From positions 124,001-188,000 of the forward strand of contig NZ_JAHKPK010000017.1 of assembly GCF_018860665.1 (NCBI RefSeq): a DNA stretch of 64,000 nt, given 5' to 3'. Numbering within the stretch: the stretch's first letter is position 1; each line of letters begins with the position of its first letter. Source of the stretch: Pacificibacter marinus (GTDB taxonomy: Bacteria; Pseudomonadota; Alphaproteobacteria; Rhodobacterales; Rhodobacteraceae). The translations under genes and the position numbers were made by a program. Shown here in pieces: positions 17,607 to 25,762 of this stretch. The notes under the pieces were generated by a model. That model was not told the origin of the DNA. It searched no databases and worked only from the letters and a program-made list of their open reading frames with translations.

Positions 17607-18514
17607 CTATCAGGGGCTGGCAGGCCCAGGCGAAGCCATTTGTCCGAGTATGGGAATATCCGCGTCCAGACTTTGCCCTGCGCCAAGCGTTCTTGCCATG
17701 CCCGTGCTTCATCAACTTCATACAGGCGAAACAGGGAAGTACCACCAAGGGCTTTGGCGCCTTGTCCTGTCATCAAAGCATCCAACCGATACGCGTCTTG
17801 CGCCAAACGCATTCGCGTAATCTTGGCCCAAGCCTGATCGTTCAATGCAGCGGCACCGATATGCAACGCGGGCCCCGACACGGCCCAAGGGCCGATCATG
17901 GTCGACAATTTATGAATGATGTCGGGATGCGCGATAGCAAAGCCAAGACGTAAGCCAGCCAAGCCCCAAAATTTACCAAAACTTTTAAGCACTATGGTAT
18001 CGTTTTGTGCGGCCCGCGCGATGTGGCTTTGGTCAGGCGCGATATCGCAAAAGCTTTCATCAATTACCGTAAAGGGCGCAGTCATCTCGTCAGCGGACCA
18101 GAGCCGCCCTGTGGGATTGTTAGGATGCACCACGACTTGAACAGAGCCTATGTCACGGCCAACTTGCCAGCCGTGCGCATCAAAAGCACCAGCATGTTCA
18201 TTATAGGTCGGCTTTTGGATCGAGACATTTCCGCGGGGCCACAAAGACGGGATGCGCGCGATCAGGCTGGATGCGCCGGGCGCAGGTAAAATCGCGGCCT
18301 CTTTGGGCACATTCCAAAATGTACGGGCGGTTTGGATCAGCGCATCTGTGGCGGCAGCGTCGGGCAAGGCCGTCCAAGCATCGGCGGGGAAGGCCCCAAT
18401 GGGATAGGGCACGGGGTTGATGCCCGTTGATAGATCCAACCAGTCGACACGTTCACCGCCAAACCGCGTGGCTGCGGCGTCGAGGCCGCCCCCGTGGTCG
18501 CGGTGCTTGCTCAT
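17579..18514 (-). CDS. cobC: Threonine-phosphate decarboxylase CobC
   Basis: A 311-residue fold-type I PLP enzyme of the HisC-like class. The start (HRDHGGGLDAAATRFGG) and WLDLSTGINPVPYP match CobC/CobD-type threonine-phosphate decarboxylases, and the PLP lysine is in LKSFGKFWGLAG. It makes (R)-1-amino-2-propanol phosphate, the linker used by the neighbouring CobD. It overlaps the DUF1636-type gene by ATGA and cobD by 28 bases, forming a three-gene operon. Confidence 0.92.
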   Translation of the reverse strand: MSKHRDHGGGLDAAATRFGGERVDWLDLSTGINPVPYPIGAFPADAWTALPDAAATDALIQTARTFWNVPKEAAILPAPGASSLIARIPSLWPRGNVSIQKPTYNEHAGAFDAHGWQVGRDIGSVQVVVHPNNPTGRLWSADEMTAPFTVIDESFCDIAPDQSHIARAAQNDTIVLKSFGKFWGLAGLRLGFAIAHPDIIHKLSTMIGPWAVSGPALHIGAAALNDQAWAKITRMRLAQDAYRLDALMTGQGAKALGGTSLFRLYEVDEARAWQERLAQGKVWTRIFPYSDKWLRLGLPAPDRWNQLEAAL

Positions 18515-18921
18515 GCTTTGTCAGCCTGTGAAGGGGTAGGCTCAACCGGAAGTGGCAAGTGGCGGGATACGAAATGGCCCTTTACGCCGACGGGCCATGT
18601 GCGAAAGGGAACTTGGCCTGTGGCTGATTGCGCATGAAGTTCCGCAAAGTCGGTGATCGCCTGTGCGTCCTCGGGCGTGCCGTCAAAACTGCCCAAAGAA
18701 TAGCCAATTTTGGCGCGGCCTGCGTCATCTAAGCCTTGAATGATGACGTTACAGGCGCGTTCGCAACCCATCGTGCAAGACACGCGGCGGGTTTCCACTT
18801 GCGCCGTTTGCGGGCATGTTTCAATCGCCTGTGCCAGCATATCTCCGTCTGTTTCAACCACTTGGCGGTCGTTCCAGTCGCTGCGTTTGCAGCCTTCGCA
18901 TATTGTGATCCATGTCTTCAT
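18511..18921 (-). CDS. DUF1636-type predicted metal-binding protein
   Basis: A 136-residue protein with clustered cysteines: CEGC near the N-terminus, a cysteine in ETCPQT, and CTMGCERACN in the middle. The spacing resembles thioredoxin-like [2Fe-2S] or zinc-binding folds, and the sequence resembles DUF1636. The ATGA overlap with cobC makes it first gene of the cobC-cobD operon and suggests a role in cobalamin assembly or cobalt handling. Its biochemical role is not established as far as I know. Confidence 0.75.
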   Translation of the reverse strand: MKTWITICEGCKRSDWNDRQVVETDGDMLAQAIETCPQTAQVETRRVSCTMGCERACNVIIQGLDDAGRAKIGYSLGSFDGTPEDAQAITDFAELHAQSATGQVPFRTWPVGVKGHFVSRHLPLPVEPTPSQADKA

Positions 18922-18982
18922 GGTGTCTCTTTTGCCGCCTGTCGTGATGAGTGCAAGTTAAAATACAATCTTTATCTGTTCT

Positions 18983-19032
18983 TTAAGACAGGTTCAGGTG
19001 CATTGACCATAGTCTTAAGCATTCGTTACTTT
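18983..19032 (+). promoter_or_regulatory. Promoter-like region with inverted repeat upstream of receiver gene
   Basis: TTAAGAC (18983-18989) and GTCTTAA (19012-19018) form a 7-bp inverted repeat. Inside it lies TTGACC (19003-19008), a fair -35 element, with a weak TACTTT -10 18 bases on. The second arm falls in the spacer, so a regulator or hairpin there could affect initiation. It is equally near the divergent DUF1636-type gene. Confidence 0.3.
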
Positions 19033-19099
19033 AGAGTATCGAATCCTTCAAAGGAAAGCTTTGAGGGTGAGATGCAGGACATTGGGTCCAGGGGTGACT

Positions 19100-19474
19100 A
19101 TGCAAGTTCTAATCGTAGAAAGTAATCCAGATTTGGGTATCGTTTGGCAACGACACCTAGAGCGCCATGGCGTGAGCGTGGAGTGCACTCTTGGCCAAGC
19201 CAGCGCGATTGAGTATTTGCAACTGAATTCAGTTGATTTGATTGTTCTTGATTTGGTTCTGGAAGACGGATCGGCTTTCGCTGTCGCAGATTACGCCAAC
19301 TACCGATACCCCGACACGCCTGTGATTTTTGTGACCAATTCGACGTTTTTTTCGGACGGGTCCATTTTTCAACACATGGCCAACGCTCGCGCATTTATAA
19401 CATCCGAAGTCGACCCCGCCGACTTAACGGCGATGGTCGAACATTATGGCCGCCCTACGCGTATCGCTCTGTGA
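19100..19474 (+). CDS. Atypical single-domain response regulator receiver
   Basis: A 124-residue protein starting at the ATG preceded by AGGGGTG; a longer frame from 19061 lacks a good ribosome site. The fold matches CheY: the phospho-acceptor aspartate is in LIVLDLVLEDG (D51) and the switch threonine is in VIFVTNST. However, the usual acidic pair near residue 8 is reduced to E7-S8-N9, and the conserved lysine before the proline is absent (AFITSEVDP). There is no output domain and no neighbouring kinase. Phosphorylation may be weak or absent. Confidence 0.8.
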   Translation: MQVLIVESNPDLGIVWQRHLERHGVSVECTLGQASAIEYLQLNSVDLIVLDLVLEDGSAFAVADYANYRYPDTPVIFVTNSTFFSDGSIFQHMANARAFITSEVDPADLTAMVEHYGRPTRIAL

Positions 19475-19494
19475 TCATTCAATCTGTGTCGCGA

Positions 19495-20469
19495 TCAGCC
19501 GCGCCCGTGCGGCGCATTCCAATCTAAGTCTGGCGTGATCGGGATAATCCGGTTCGGATTGATGGTCGCGTGACTGTAATAGTAATGGCGCACAAAGTGA
19601 TCGAATTTTGTGGTCTCGGCGATGCCATCCCATTGATACAGCTCGCGCGTATAGTCCCATAGATTCGGGTAATCTTTCAGCATGTGTTTGTTGCATTTGA
19701 AATGCCCATGATAGACCAAATCAAATCGTACCAAGGTGGTGAACAACCGCCAATCTGACTCGGTGATCTGATCGCCCATCAGATAACGTTGGCGGCACAA
19801 GCGCTCTTCAAGCCAATCCATCGTCTCAAACAGCGGTACAACGGCAGCGTCATAAGCGGATTGCGTGGTCGCGAAACCCGCTTTGTAAACACCGTTGTTG
19901 AGCGTGTCATAAATACGGGCATTCACGGTTTCGATGTCGTCGCGTTGTGGCAAGGGCCAAAAATCCATACTATTGCCTGTCAGACCGTCAAAGGCAGAGT
20001 TGAACATGCGAATGATTTCGGAGGATTCATTGGACACGATGGTGTTCAGTGTTTTGTCCCACAAGATCGGGACAGTTACGCGGCCCGACACATCTGGTAC
20101 TGCGCGAGTGTATATGTCGCGCAGGAATTTCGCCCCATATAAATCGTCGCCTGTGCAGCTGTCAAAATCTGACGCAAAGGTCCAGCCGTCCTCTAGCATG
20201 TCTGGATGTACCGCAGACACCGTGATCAGATCTTCTAAACCTTTGAGAGCACGAAAGATCAAAGTGCGATGCGCCCAAGGGCAGGCATAAGACACATACA
20301 AATGATAGCGCCCTGCTTCGGCTTTAAAACCGCCTTTACCCGTCGGGCCTGCGGCACCGTCAGGCGTGACCCAATTGCGAAACCCTGCGGTGGTGCGTTG
20401 AAATTGTCCGCCGCTGGATTTGGTATCGTACCAAGCTGTGTTCCATTTACCGTCTTGCAAAAAGCCCAT
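19495..20469 (-). CDS. Glutathionyl-hydroquinone reductase / omega-class GST
   Basis: A 324-residue member of the Xi-class GST family (YqjG/PcpF-like). The active-site cysteine is in SYACPWAHRTL (C63), and the family stretches DFWPLPQRDDIETVNARIYDTLNNGVYKAGF-like (roughly residues 160-195) and LMGDQITESDWRLFTTL are present. The enzyme reduces glutathionyl-hydroquinones with glutathione in the cytoplasm. The length is normal. It is monocistronic, converging on the receiver gene. Confidence 0.9.
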   Translation of the reverse strand: MGFLQDGKWNTAWYDTKSSGGQFQRTTAGFRNWVTPDGAAGPTGKGGFKAEAGRYHLYVSYACPWAHRTLIFRALKGLEDLITVSAVHPDMLEDGWTFASDFDSCTGDDLYGAKFLRDIYTRAVPDVSGRVTVPILWDKTLNTIVSNESSEIIRMFNSAFDGLTGNSMDFWPLPQRDDIETVNARIYDTLNNGVYKAGFATTQSAYDAAVVPLFETMDWLEERLCRQRYLMGDQITESDWRLFTTLVRFDLVYHGHFKCNKHMLKDYPNLWDYTRELYQWDGIAETTKFDHFVRHYYYSHATINPNRIIPITPDLDWNAPHGRG

Positions 20470-20798
20470 GGGAATCTCCTTTTCTCAGCCATAGTTAAGC
20501 CAAGATGTTTTGTGCGCAAACAGGGATTGGGGCGCAGGCATGGTGCAAATTCGCACATTGTGATGGCCTGCGACCATGTGATTGCGCTAAACCAATTGCA
20601 CCGCGCGGCTTGCGAACTTATAGAAAGACCATGACGACGCTCTCAATCTTGAGGGCCAGAGAGGTTGGCTAGGCTGGATTGACCCAAACAGGGGATCCAA
20701 AATAGCATCGTCGGGATTTTCCCAGCCTCCTTGAATTGAAACAGCCTTACGGGGTGACTGCGCGGGGACATACTCGGCGCTTGAGACAAGGAAATACT
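20470..20798 (+). other. Intergenic leader of the B12 operon without recognisable riboswitch
   Basis: This 329-base region separates divergent genes. I find no cobalamin aptamer blocks in it (no GCCACTG and no B12 box). A weak promoter candidate is TTGACC at 20679-20684 with AATAGC-like sequence about 16 bases on. AGGCTGG (20671-20677) can pair with CCAGCCT (20722-20728). Nothing else is recognised. Confidence 0.3.
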
Positions 20799-21026
20799 AT
20801 GCGGCACTTAGTGACTGTTCTTTTTACTGTAATCGCAGCGCCTGCTTTGGCGCATGTCGGCCACGTTGGTGAGTTGGCTGGCCATGATCATGTGGTCGCG
20901 GGCATCGCGCTGGGCGCTGCCGTTGGCATTGCCATATGGGGCGCGATTAGAGGTAAAAAAGAAGACGACGCAAACAGTGAAGCCGAGGCAGACCTAGAGT
21001 CCGACGCAGAACCACAGGAAGCGTGA
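20799..21026 (+). CDS. Small His-containing membrane protein (DUF6732-like)
   Basis: A 75-residue protein from the ATG at 20799, preceded by AAGGAAA. A signal-like N-terminus ends near PALA. It is followed by the motif HVGHVGELAGHDH, one transmembrane segment (VAGIALGAAVGIAIWGAI) and an acidic tail. The histidine cluster placed just outside a membrane helix resembles small metal-transport accessory proteins. It resembles DUF6732 of Rhodobacteraceae. As first gene of the operon, overlapping the cobaltochelatase gene, it may help cobalt entry; this is inference. Confidence 0.7.
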   Translation: MRHLVTVLFTVIAAPALAHVGHVGELAGHDHVVAGIALGAAVGIAIWGAIRGKKEDDANSEAEADLESDAEPQEA

Positions 21027-21031
21027 ACATC

Positions 21032-22294
21032 ATGAAAACTGGAGTGATGATCTGCGGCCACGGGTCCCGCAGTCAATCTGCCGTGGACGAATTTGCTGTC
21101 TTGGCAGAAAAATTGCCAGCATTGCTGCCAAGTGATTGGATGGTCGACTACGGCTATCTTGAATTCGCAAACCCTGTGATCCGCGATGGTTTGGATCGTC
21201 TGCGAGACGCAGGCTGTGAACGCATCTTGGCTGTCCCCGGGATGCTGTTTGCCGCAATGCATTCCAAAAACGATATACCCACGGTGCTTAATACCTATGC
21301 CGCAAAGCACGGCATCGATGTGAAATATGGTCGCGAACTTGGCGTCGATCCCAAGATGATCGCAGCCGCTGGCGCGCGGATCAAAGATGCCGTTGCCGCC
21401 GCCAACGCCGAATATGGCGAGTTGCCCTTGCACGAGACGGCTTTGGTCGTGATCGGACGCGGGGCTTCTGATCCTGACGCCAATGGCAACGTGTCAAAAA
21501 TCGCGCGGATGCTATGGGAAGGCATCGGTTTTGGTTGGTGCGAAGTGGGCTATTCTGGCGTGACATTTCCGCTGGTTGAACCCTGCTTGGAACATGTCGC
21601 AAAACTTGGATACAAGCGTGTCATTGTCTTCCCGTATTTCTTGTTTACGGGCATTCTGATCGACCGTATTTATGGCTTCACCGACCAAGTCGCCGCGCAG
21701 CATCCTGACATTCAGTTCGTCAAAGCAGGTTATTTGAACGATCATCCGAAAGTCCTAGAAACGTTCGCTGAGCGCATTTTGGAACAACAAGGCGATGTGC
21801 CCGTACCCAATTGCGGCATCTGTGCCTATCGCACCCAAGTTTTGGCCATTGAGGGTCAAGAGACCAAGATGATCACCGCCGAAGAGCGCGCGGCACTCAA
21901 AGCCAATGGTAAGGGGCATCCGGCCTTTGGTGATGTGCCGCCGCCGACTTGCGTGATGTGCAAATATCGAACGCAGATTTTGGGCTTTGAATCCGAAGTT
22001 GGCTCTGTGCAAGAGAGCCACCACCACCATGTCGAAGGCCAAGGGGCCTCTGCGCCGGGATCTAACGTGTCTGACTGTACGCTGTGCGAACATTTTTGCA
22101 CGGGGGTGTGTCGCTTGCAGCAAGCAGATGATGGTCATGGACATCACCACCATCATCACCACCACGATCATGGTGATCACGCACATGGCCATTCGCATGA
22201 CCATCATCACGACCACCACGACCATGACCACAGTCACCCCGAATACCCACATGCCAAACATCCCCATGGGCCAGAAAGTGCGCGCAAATCATGA
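21032..22294 (+). CDS. cbiX: CbiX-type sirohydrochlorin cobaltochelatase with Cys/His-rich tail
   Basis: A 420-residue protein; ATG at 21032 gives MKTGVMICGHGSR, and a GTG at 21023 overlapping the upstream stop is an alternative. Two chelatase half-domains span about 1-250, with metal-binding histidines in CGHGSR (H10) and AAMHSKNDIP (H77). The extension contains two CxxCxYRTQ repeats (C261/C264 and C307/C310), a C-x2-C-x3-C-x3-C motif (349-360) suited to an Fe-S cluster or zinc, and a tail of some 30 histidines. CbiX inserts cobalt early into sirohydrochlorin or factor II. It overlaps the cobH-fusion gene by ATGA. Confidence 0.88.
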   Translation: MKTGVMICGHGSRSQSAVDEFAVLAEKLPALLPSDWMVDYGYLEFANPVIRDGLDRLRDAGCERILAVPGMLFAAMHSKNDIPTVLNTYAAKHGIDVKYGRELGVDPKMIAAAGARIKDAVAAANAEYGELPLHETALVVIGRGASDPDANGNVSKIARMLWEGIGFGWCEVGYSGVTFPLVEPCLEHVAKLGYKRVIVFPYFLFTGILIDRIYGFTDQVAAQHPDIQFVKAGYLNDHPKVLETFAERILEQQGDVPVPNCGICAYRTQVLAIEGQETKMITAEERAALKANGKGHPAFGDVPPPTCVMCKYRTQILGFESEVGSVQESHHHHVEGQGASAPGSNVSDCTLCEHFCTGVCRLQQADDGHGHHHHHHHHDHGDHAHGHSHDHHHDHHDHDHSHPEYPHAKHPHGPESARKS

Positions 22295-23829
22295 CGCGCG
22301 CCCTTTTTGACGTCCATGTGGTCGTGGATTGGTCCTCTGCGGGGCAACCCAATACGGGCAAAGATAGCATTTGGATCGCTGCTTACAGCGATACTGCACC
22401 GAAGGTGATCAATCCTGCGACGCGGGCAGACGCGATGGCGGCTCTTGTTGCCATACTTGATGCGGCCACGCTGAAAGATCAGCGGGTCTTTATGGGGTTC
22501 GACTTTGCCTTTGGGTATCCGCAAGGGTTTTCAAAAGCGCTGGGACCACAAGCTGACTGGCGCGATGTTTGGGCATTGATTGCGGAGGAAGTCGTCGACA
22601 CTGATGACAACGTCAACAATCGCTTTGATGCTGCGGCCAAGCTCAACTTGATGTTTCAAACAGATGGTCCGTTTTGGGGCAATGGGCTGAAACGAGACAT
22701 CGTAGGTCTGCCGCGTAAAAAGCCGATGGGCTGGGGGGATACCCTGCCAGCAAACAAACGTCGCGCCGAGGCTTGCGTTTCGAACGCTCAAGAGGTGTGG
22801 AAACTGTCAGGCACGGGTTCTGTAGGCGGGCAGGCTTTGACCGGTATCGCGCGACTTGAACAGCTTCGTCAGGCTCGCAACGATCTGACCATTTGGCCGT
22901 TTCAAACCTTTGGCGAGGGGCGGGGCCATGTCGCGGCTGAGGTTTTTCCTTCTTTGATCGATATTCCAAAATCCGGCGATCAGCCTCATGATAAAACTCA
23001 GGTCGAAACGCTGGCACGCGCACTTCGCATGCTTGATCTGGACGGAAACCTGTCCGCCGTTCTAAGTGCTCCACAGAACAACGCGGATGTGGTAAACCAC
23101 GAGGCAAGCATCCTTGGATTGGGTCACAAGTCTTTATTGCAAAAGGCCGCTGATGCCCCCGTGACATCCATCAAAAAACCGCGTTCTTTCATGCGTCCCT
23201 ACAATAAAGATCCGCAGTCGATCTATGCGCAATCCTTTGCCACTGTCCGTGCTGAGGCAAAGTTGGATCGGTTCGATGCGGGGATGGAGCGCCTTGCCAT
23301 TCGCCTGATCCATGCTTGCGGTATGATCGAAGTGGCGGATCGTTTGGCCTATTCAAAAAACGCATATATTGCGGGTCACAAAGCGTTGGCAGGCGGCGCT
23401 CCGATCCTGTGCGATTGCGAAATGGTGGGCGCGGGCATCATCCGCCGGTATCTGCCCGCTGACAATCAGGTCATCGTGACGCTAAATGACACCCGCACGC
23501 CGGATCACGCCAAGGCCATCGGCAACACGCGCTCTGCTGCGGCTGTGGACTTTTGGGCAAATCATTTGGATGGGGCCGTTGTGGCGATTGGCAATGCGCC
23601 AACGGCCTTGTTTCATCTGTTAGAGTTGATCGACCAAGGTGCGCCAAAGCCTGCTGTGATTCTTGGCTTTCCTGTTGGCTTTGTTGGAGCAGCAGAATCC
23701 AAAGCTGAACTGGCTGCCAATCCAAGGGGCTGCGATTTTGTTGCTTTGCGCGGGCGTCGGGGTGGCTCTGCCATTGCCTCTGCTGCCGTAAACGCCTTGG
23801 CCGTCGGCCTGCCGGAAATCGGCGAATGA
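22291..23829 (+). CDS. cobH: Fusion: N-terminal DWS-type domain + precorrin-8X methylmutase CobH
   Basis: A 512-residue protein. Residues from about 301 to 512 are a complete CobH, with the catalytic histidine in RLIHACGMIEVADRL (H341, position 41 of the domain), MVGAGIIRRYL and GFPVGFVGAAESK. CobH shifts the C11 methyl to C12, making hydrogenobyrinic acid. The first 300 residues are a separate domain with VVDWSSAG near the start and FMGFDFAFGYPQG at about 67-79. This pattern resembles DUF429-like predicted RNase H-fold proteins, an assignment I cannot verify. No ribosome site precedes M301, so the fusion seems genuine. Confidence 0.85.
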   Translation: MTRALFDVHVVVDWSSAGQPNTGKDSIWIAAYSDTAPKVINPATRADAMAALVAILDAATLKDQRVFMGFDFAFGYPQGFSKALGPQADWRDVWALIAEEVVDTDDNVNNRFDAAAKLNLMFQTDGPFWGNGLKRDIVGLPRKKPMGWGDTLPANKRRAEACVSNAQEVWKLSGTGSVGGQALTGIARLEQLRQARNDLTIWPFQTFGEGRGHVAAEVFPSLIDIPKSGDQPHDKTQVETLARALRMLDLDGNLSAVLSAPQNNADVVNHEASILGLGHKSLLQKAADAPVTSIKKPRSFMRPYNKDPQSIYAQSFATVRAEAKLDRFDAGMERLAIRLIHACGMIEVADRLAYSKNAYIAGHKALAGGAPILCDCEMVGAGIIRRYLPADNQVIVTLNDTRTPDHAKAIGNTRSAAAVDFWANHLDGAVVAIGNAPTALFHLLELIDQGAPKPAVILGFPVGFVGAAESKAELAANPRGCDFVALRGRRGGSAIASAAVNALAVGLPEIGE

Positions 23830-25022
23830 GCGCTTGGCTGCATATCATCGGTATGGGCGACAATGGGCTGGACAGCCTGACGCCTGCAACCCGCGCGGTG
23901 CTGCAAGCCGCCGATGTCATTGTCGGTGGGGCGCGACATCATGCGCTGACGGCTGAACTGTGTGCAGAACGTATCAACTGGCCATCGCCCTTTAGCGCGC
24001 TGACCAAGACGCTTCAAAACTTGCAGGGCAAACAGGTGGCAGTTTTGGCCACTGGCGATCCGCTTTGGTATTCTGTTGGGCCTATGGTGGCGAAACACTT
24101 CGCGACATCCGATGTGTTGTTCCATCCGCAGGTGTCAGCCTTTCAACTTGCCGCCGCACGCATGGGGTGGAGCTTGTCTGGCGTGGAAACACTCACGGTT
24201 CACGGACGTCCTGCCGAGACTGTCGTGCCGTTTCTTGCTCCCGATCAAAAGCTCATTTTGCTCACCAACGGGGCCGAGACCCCCGCGCAGATTGCAGCGC
24301 TGCTGACCGCAGGTGGTTATGGCAGATCGCGGATGACTGTTCTGGCTCATATGGGCGGCATGAATGAAGCGAGATTTGACGGCACAGCGGTCACTTGGGG
24401 GCATGAGGTGCCTGACTTTCACAGTCTCGCAATTGACTGTGTTTTGGATGCCGATGTTGCGCCTTTGCCCCGCGTTGGTTTGCCTGATGAGGCTTTTGTC
24501 TCTGATGGCACCATGACCAAACGTGACATTCGCACAGTAACCTTGGCCAAGCTGATGCCTATGCGTGGCGCGTTGCTTTGGGACATCGGTTGCGGATCGG
24601 GGTCTGTGGCGATTGAATGGATGCGTGCGGCAAAAGACGCGCGTGCTATCGGTATCGAGCGGCGGGCAGATCGTCGTGCAATGGCGTTAGAGAATGCAAT
24701 TACGCTCGGCGCGCCCAATTTGCGCATTGTGGACGGCGAAGTGCCTGAGGCATTAGGCGGTTTGGATGCCCCCGATGCGATCTTTATCGGCGGAGGACTG
24801 TCGCAAGACAGTTTTGCAGTGGCGTGGTCTGCGCTTAAACCCCATGGGCGATTGGTCGCCAATGCTGTGACGTTAGAAGGCGAAGCCGTGCTGTTTGATC
24901 TGTTCCAAACGCATGGCGGTGATCTGACACGTATGGCCATCAGTCGCGCCGAACCTGTTGGACGCTTAACCGGCTGGCGTGCGGCCATGCCACTCACGCA
25001 GTGGAGCATCGTAAAGCTATGA
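23826..25022 (+). CDS. cobL: Precorrin-6Y C5,15-methyltransferase (decarboxylating) CobL
   Basis: A 398-residue bifunctional enzyme. The N-terminal CbiE-like tetrapyrrole methylase covers about 1-200 (IIGMGDNGLDSLTPATR, LATGDPLWYSVG) and the C-terminal CbiT-like SAM domain about 215-398 (LWDIGCGSGSVAIEWMR). It methylates C5 and C15 of precorrin-6B and decarboxylates the C12 acetate. The fused form is typical of the aerobic pathway and the length is normal. ATGA overlaps join it to the genes on both sides. Confidence 0.95.
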   Translation: MSAWLHIIGMGDNGLDSLTPATRAVLQAADVIVGGARHHALTAELCAERINWPSPFSALTKTLQNLQGKQVAVLATGDPLWYSVGPMVAKHFATSDVLFHPQVSAFQLAAARMGWSLSGVETLTVHGRPAETVVPFLAPDQKLILLTNGAETPAQIAALLTAGGYGRSRMTVLAHMGGMNEARFDGTAVTWGHEVPDFHSLAIDCVLDADVAPLPRVGLPDEAFVSDGTMTKRDIRTVTLAKLMPMRGALLWDIGCGSGSVAIEWMRAAKDARAIGIERRADRRAMALENAITLGAPNLRIVDGEVPEALGGLDAPDAIFIGGGLSQDSFAVAWSALKPHGRLVANAVTLEGEAVLFDLFQTHGGDLTRMAISRAEPVGRLTGWRAAMPLTQWSIVKL

Positions 25023-25762
25023 CCAAGATACAAAGCGGCTCAGGAAAAACAGGCCCAGAAAAAAAGGGTAAAGTCTATGGTATTGGCCTTGGGCCAGGTG
25101 ATCCCGAATTGATGACACTGAAAGCCGCACGACTTATACGTGAAGCAGATGTGATTGCCTATCCTGCGCTGGCTGGTGGCGCGTCATTCGCGCGTGCCAT
25201 CGCAGCTAATTTCATCACGCCCAACACACGCGAGATTGTCATGGACGTGCCAATGACCGTCGCGCGTGGTCCTGCCCAAGCTGCCTATGATCAGGGCGCG
25301 ATCGAGATTTCTAAGACCTTGAATGCAGGGCAGAATGTTGTGGTTCTGTGCGAAGGTGACCCTTTCTTTTATGGCTCGTTCATGTACCTGTTCGCTCGAC
25401 TTAATGCGACATTTGACGTGGAAGTCGTACCGGGCGTGACATCTGTGACCGCCTGTGCTGCCGTTGCCAGTCTGCCGCTCGTGGCGCGCAACGAGGTGAT
25501 GACGGTTTTGCCCGCGCCCCTTGAGGACGCTGCCTTGACTGAGAAACTCGCGAGCAGCGACACTTTGGTGTTGATGAAGCTGGGACGACATTTCCCCCGC
25601 GTCCGTGCACTGATCGAGGCCGCAGGGCTGACTGAAAATTCCGTTTATATCGAACGTGCGACCGGCGCGGACGAAGTTGTGAAACCGCTGAAAGACGCGC
25701 CCGATGTGGCGCCGTATTTTTCTATGATTTTGATTGTGAAAGGGGCCGATCCGTGGCTGTAA
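25019..25762 (+). CDS. cobI: Precorrin-2 C20-methyltransferase CobI
   Basis: A 247-residue SAM-dependent tetrapyrrole methylase. I chose the ATG at 25019 because it overlaps the cobL stop as ATGA, the pattern used throughout this operon. Motifs are GIGLGPGDPELMTLKA near the start, CEGDPFFYGSFMYL and the PGVTSVTACAA loop. It methylates C20 of precorrin-2 (or its cobalt form) to give precorrin-3A. The end overlaps the cbiG-cobJ GTG start by ten bases. Confidence 0.93.
   Translation: MTKIQSGSGKTGPEKKGKVYGIGLGPGDPELMTLKAARLIREADVIAYPALAGGASFARAIAANFITPNTREIVMDVPMTVARGPAQAAYDQGAIEISKTLNAGQNVVVLCEGDPFFYGSFMYLFARLNATFDVEVVPGVTSVTACAAVASLPLVARNEVMTVLPAPLEDAALTEKLASSDTLVLMKLGRHFPRVRALIEAAGLTENSVYIERATGADEVVKPLKDAPDVAPYFSMILIVKGADPWL

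Noticed and set aside
22130-22260. Dense CAC/CAT repeats, resembling a microsatellite
   Set aside because: They encode the His-rich tail of the CbiX-type chelatase in frame and have matching shadow ORFs; not an independent repeat element.
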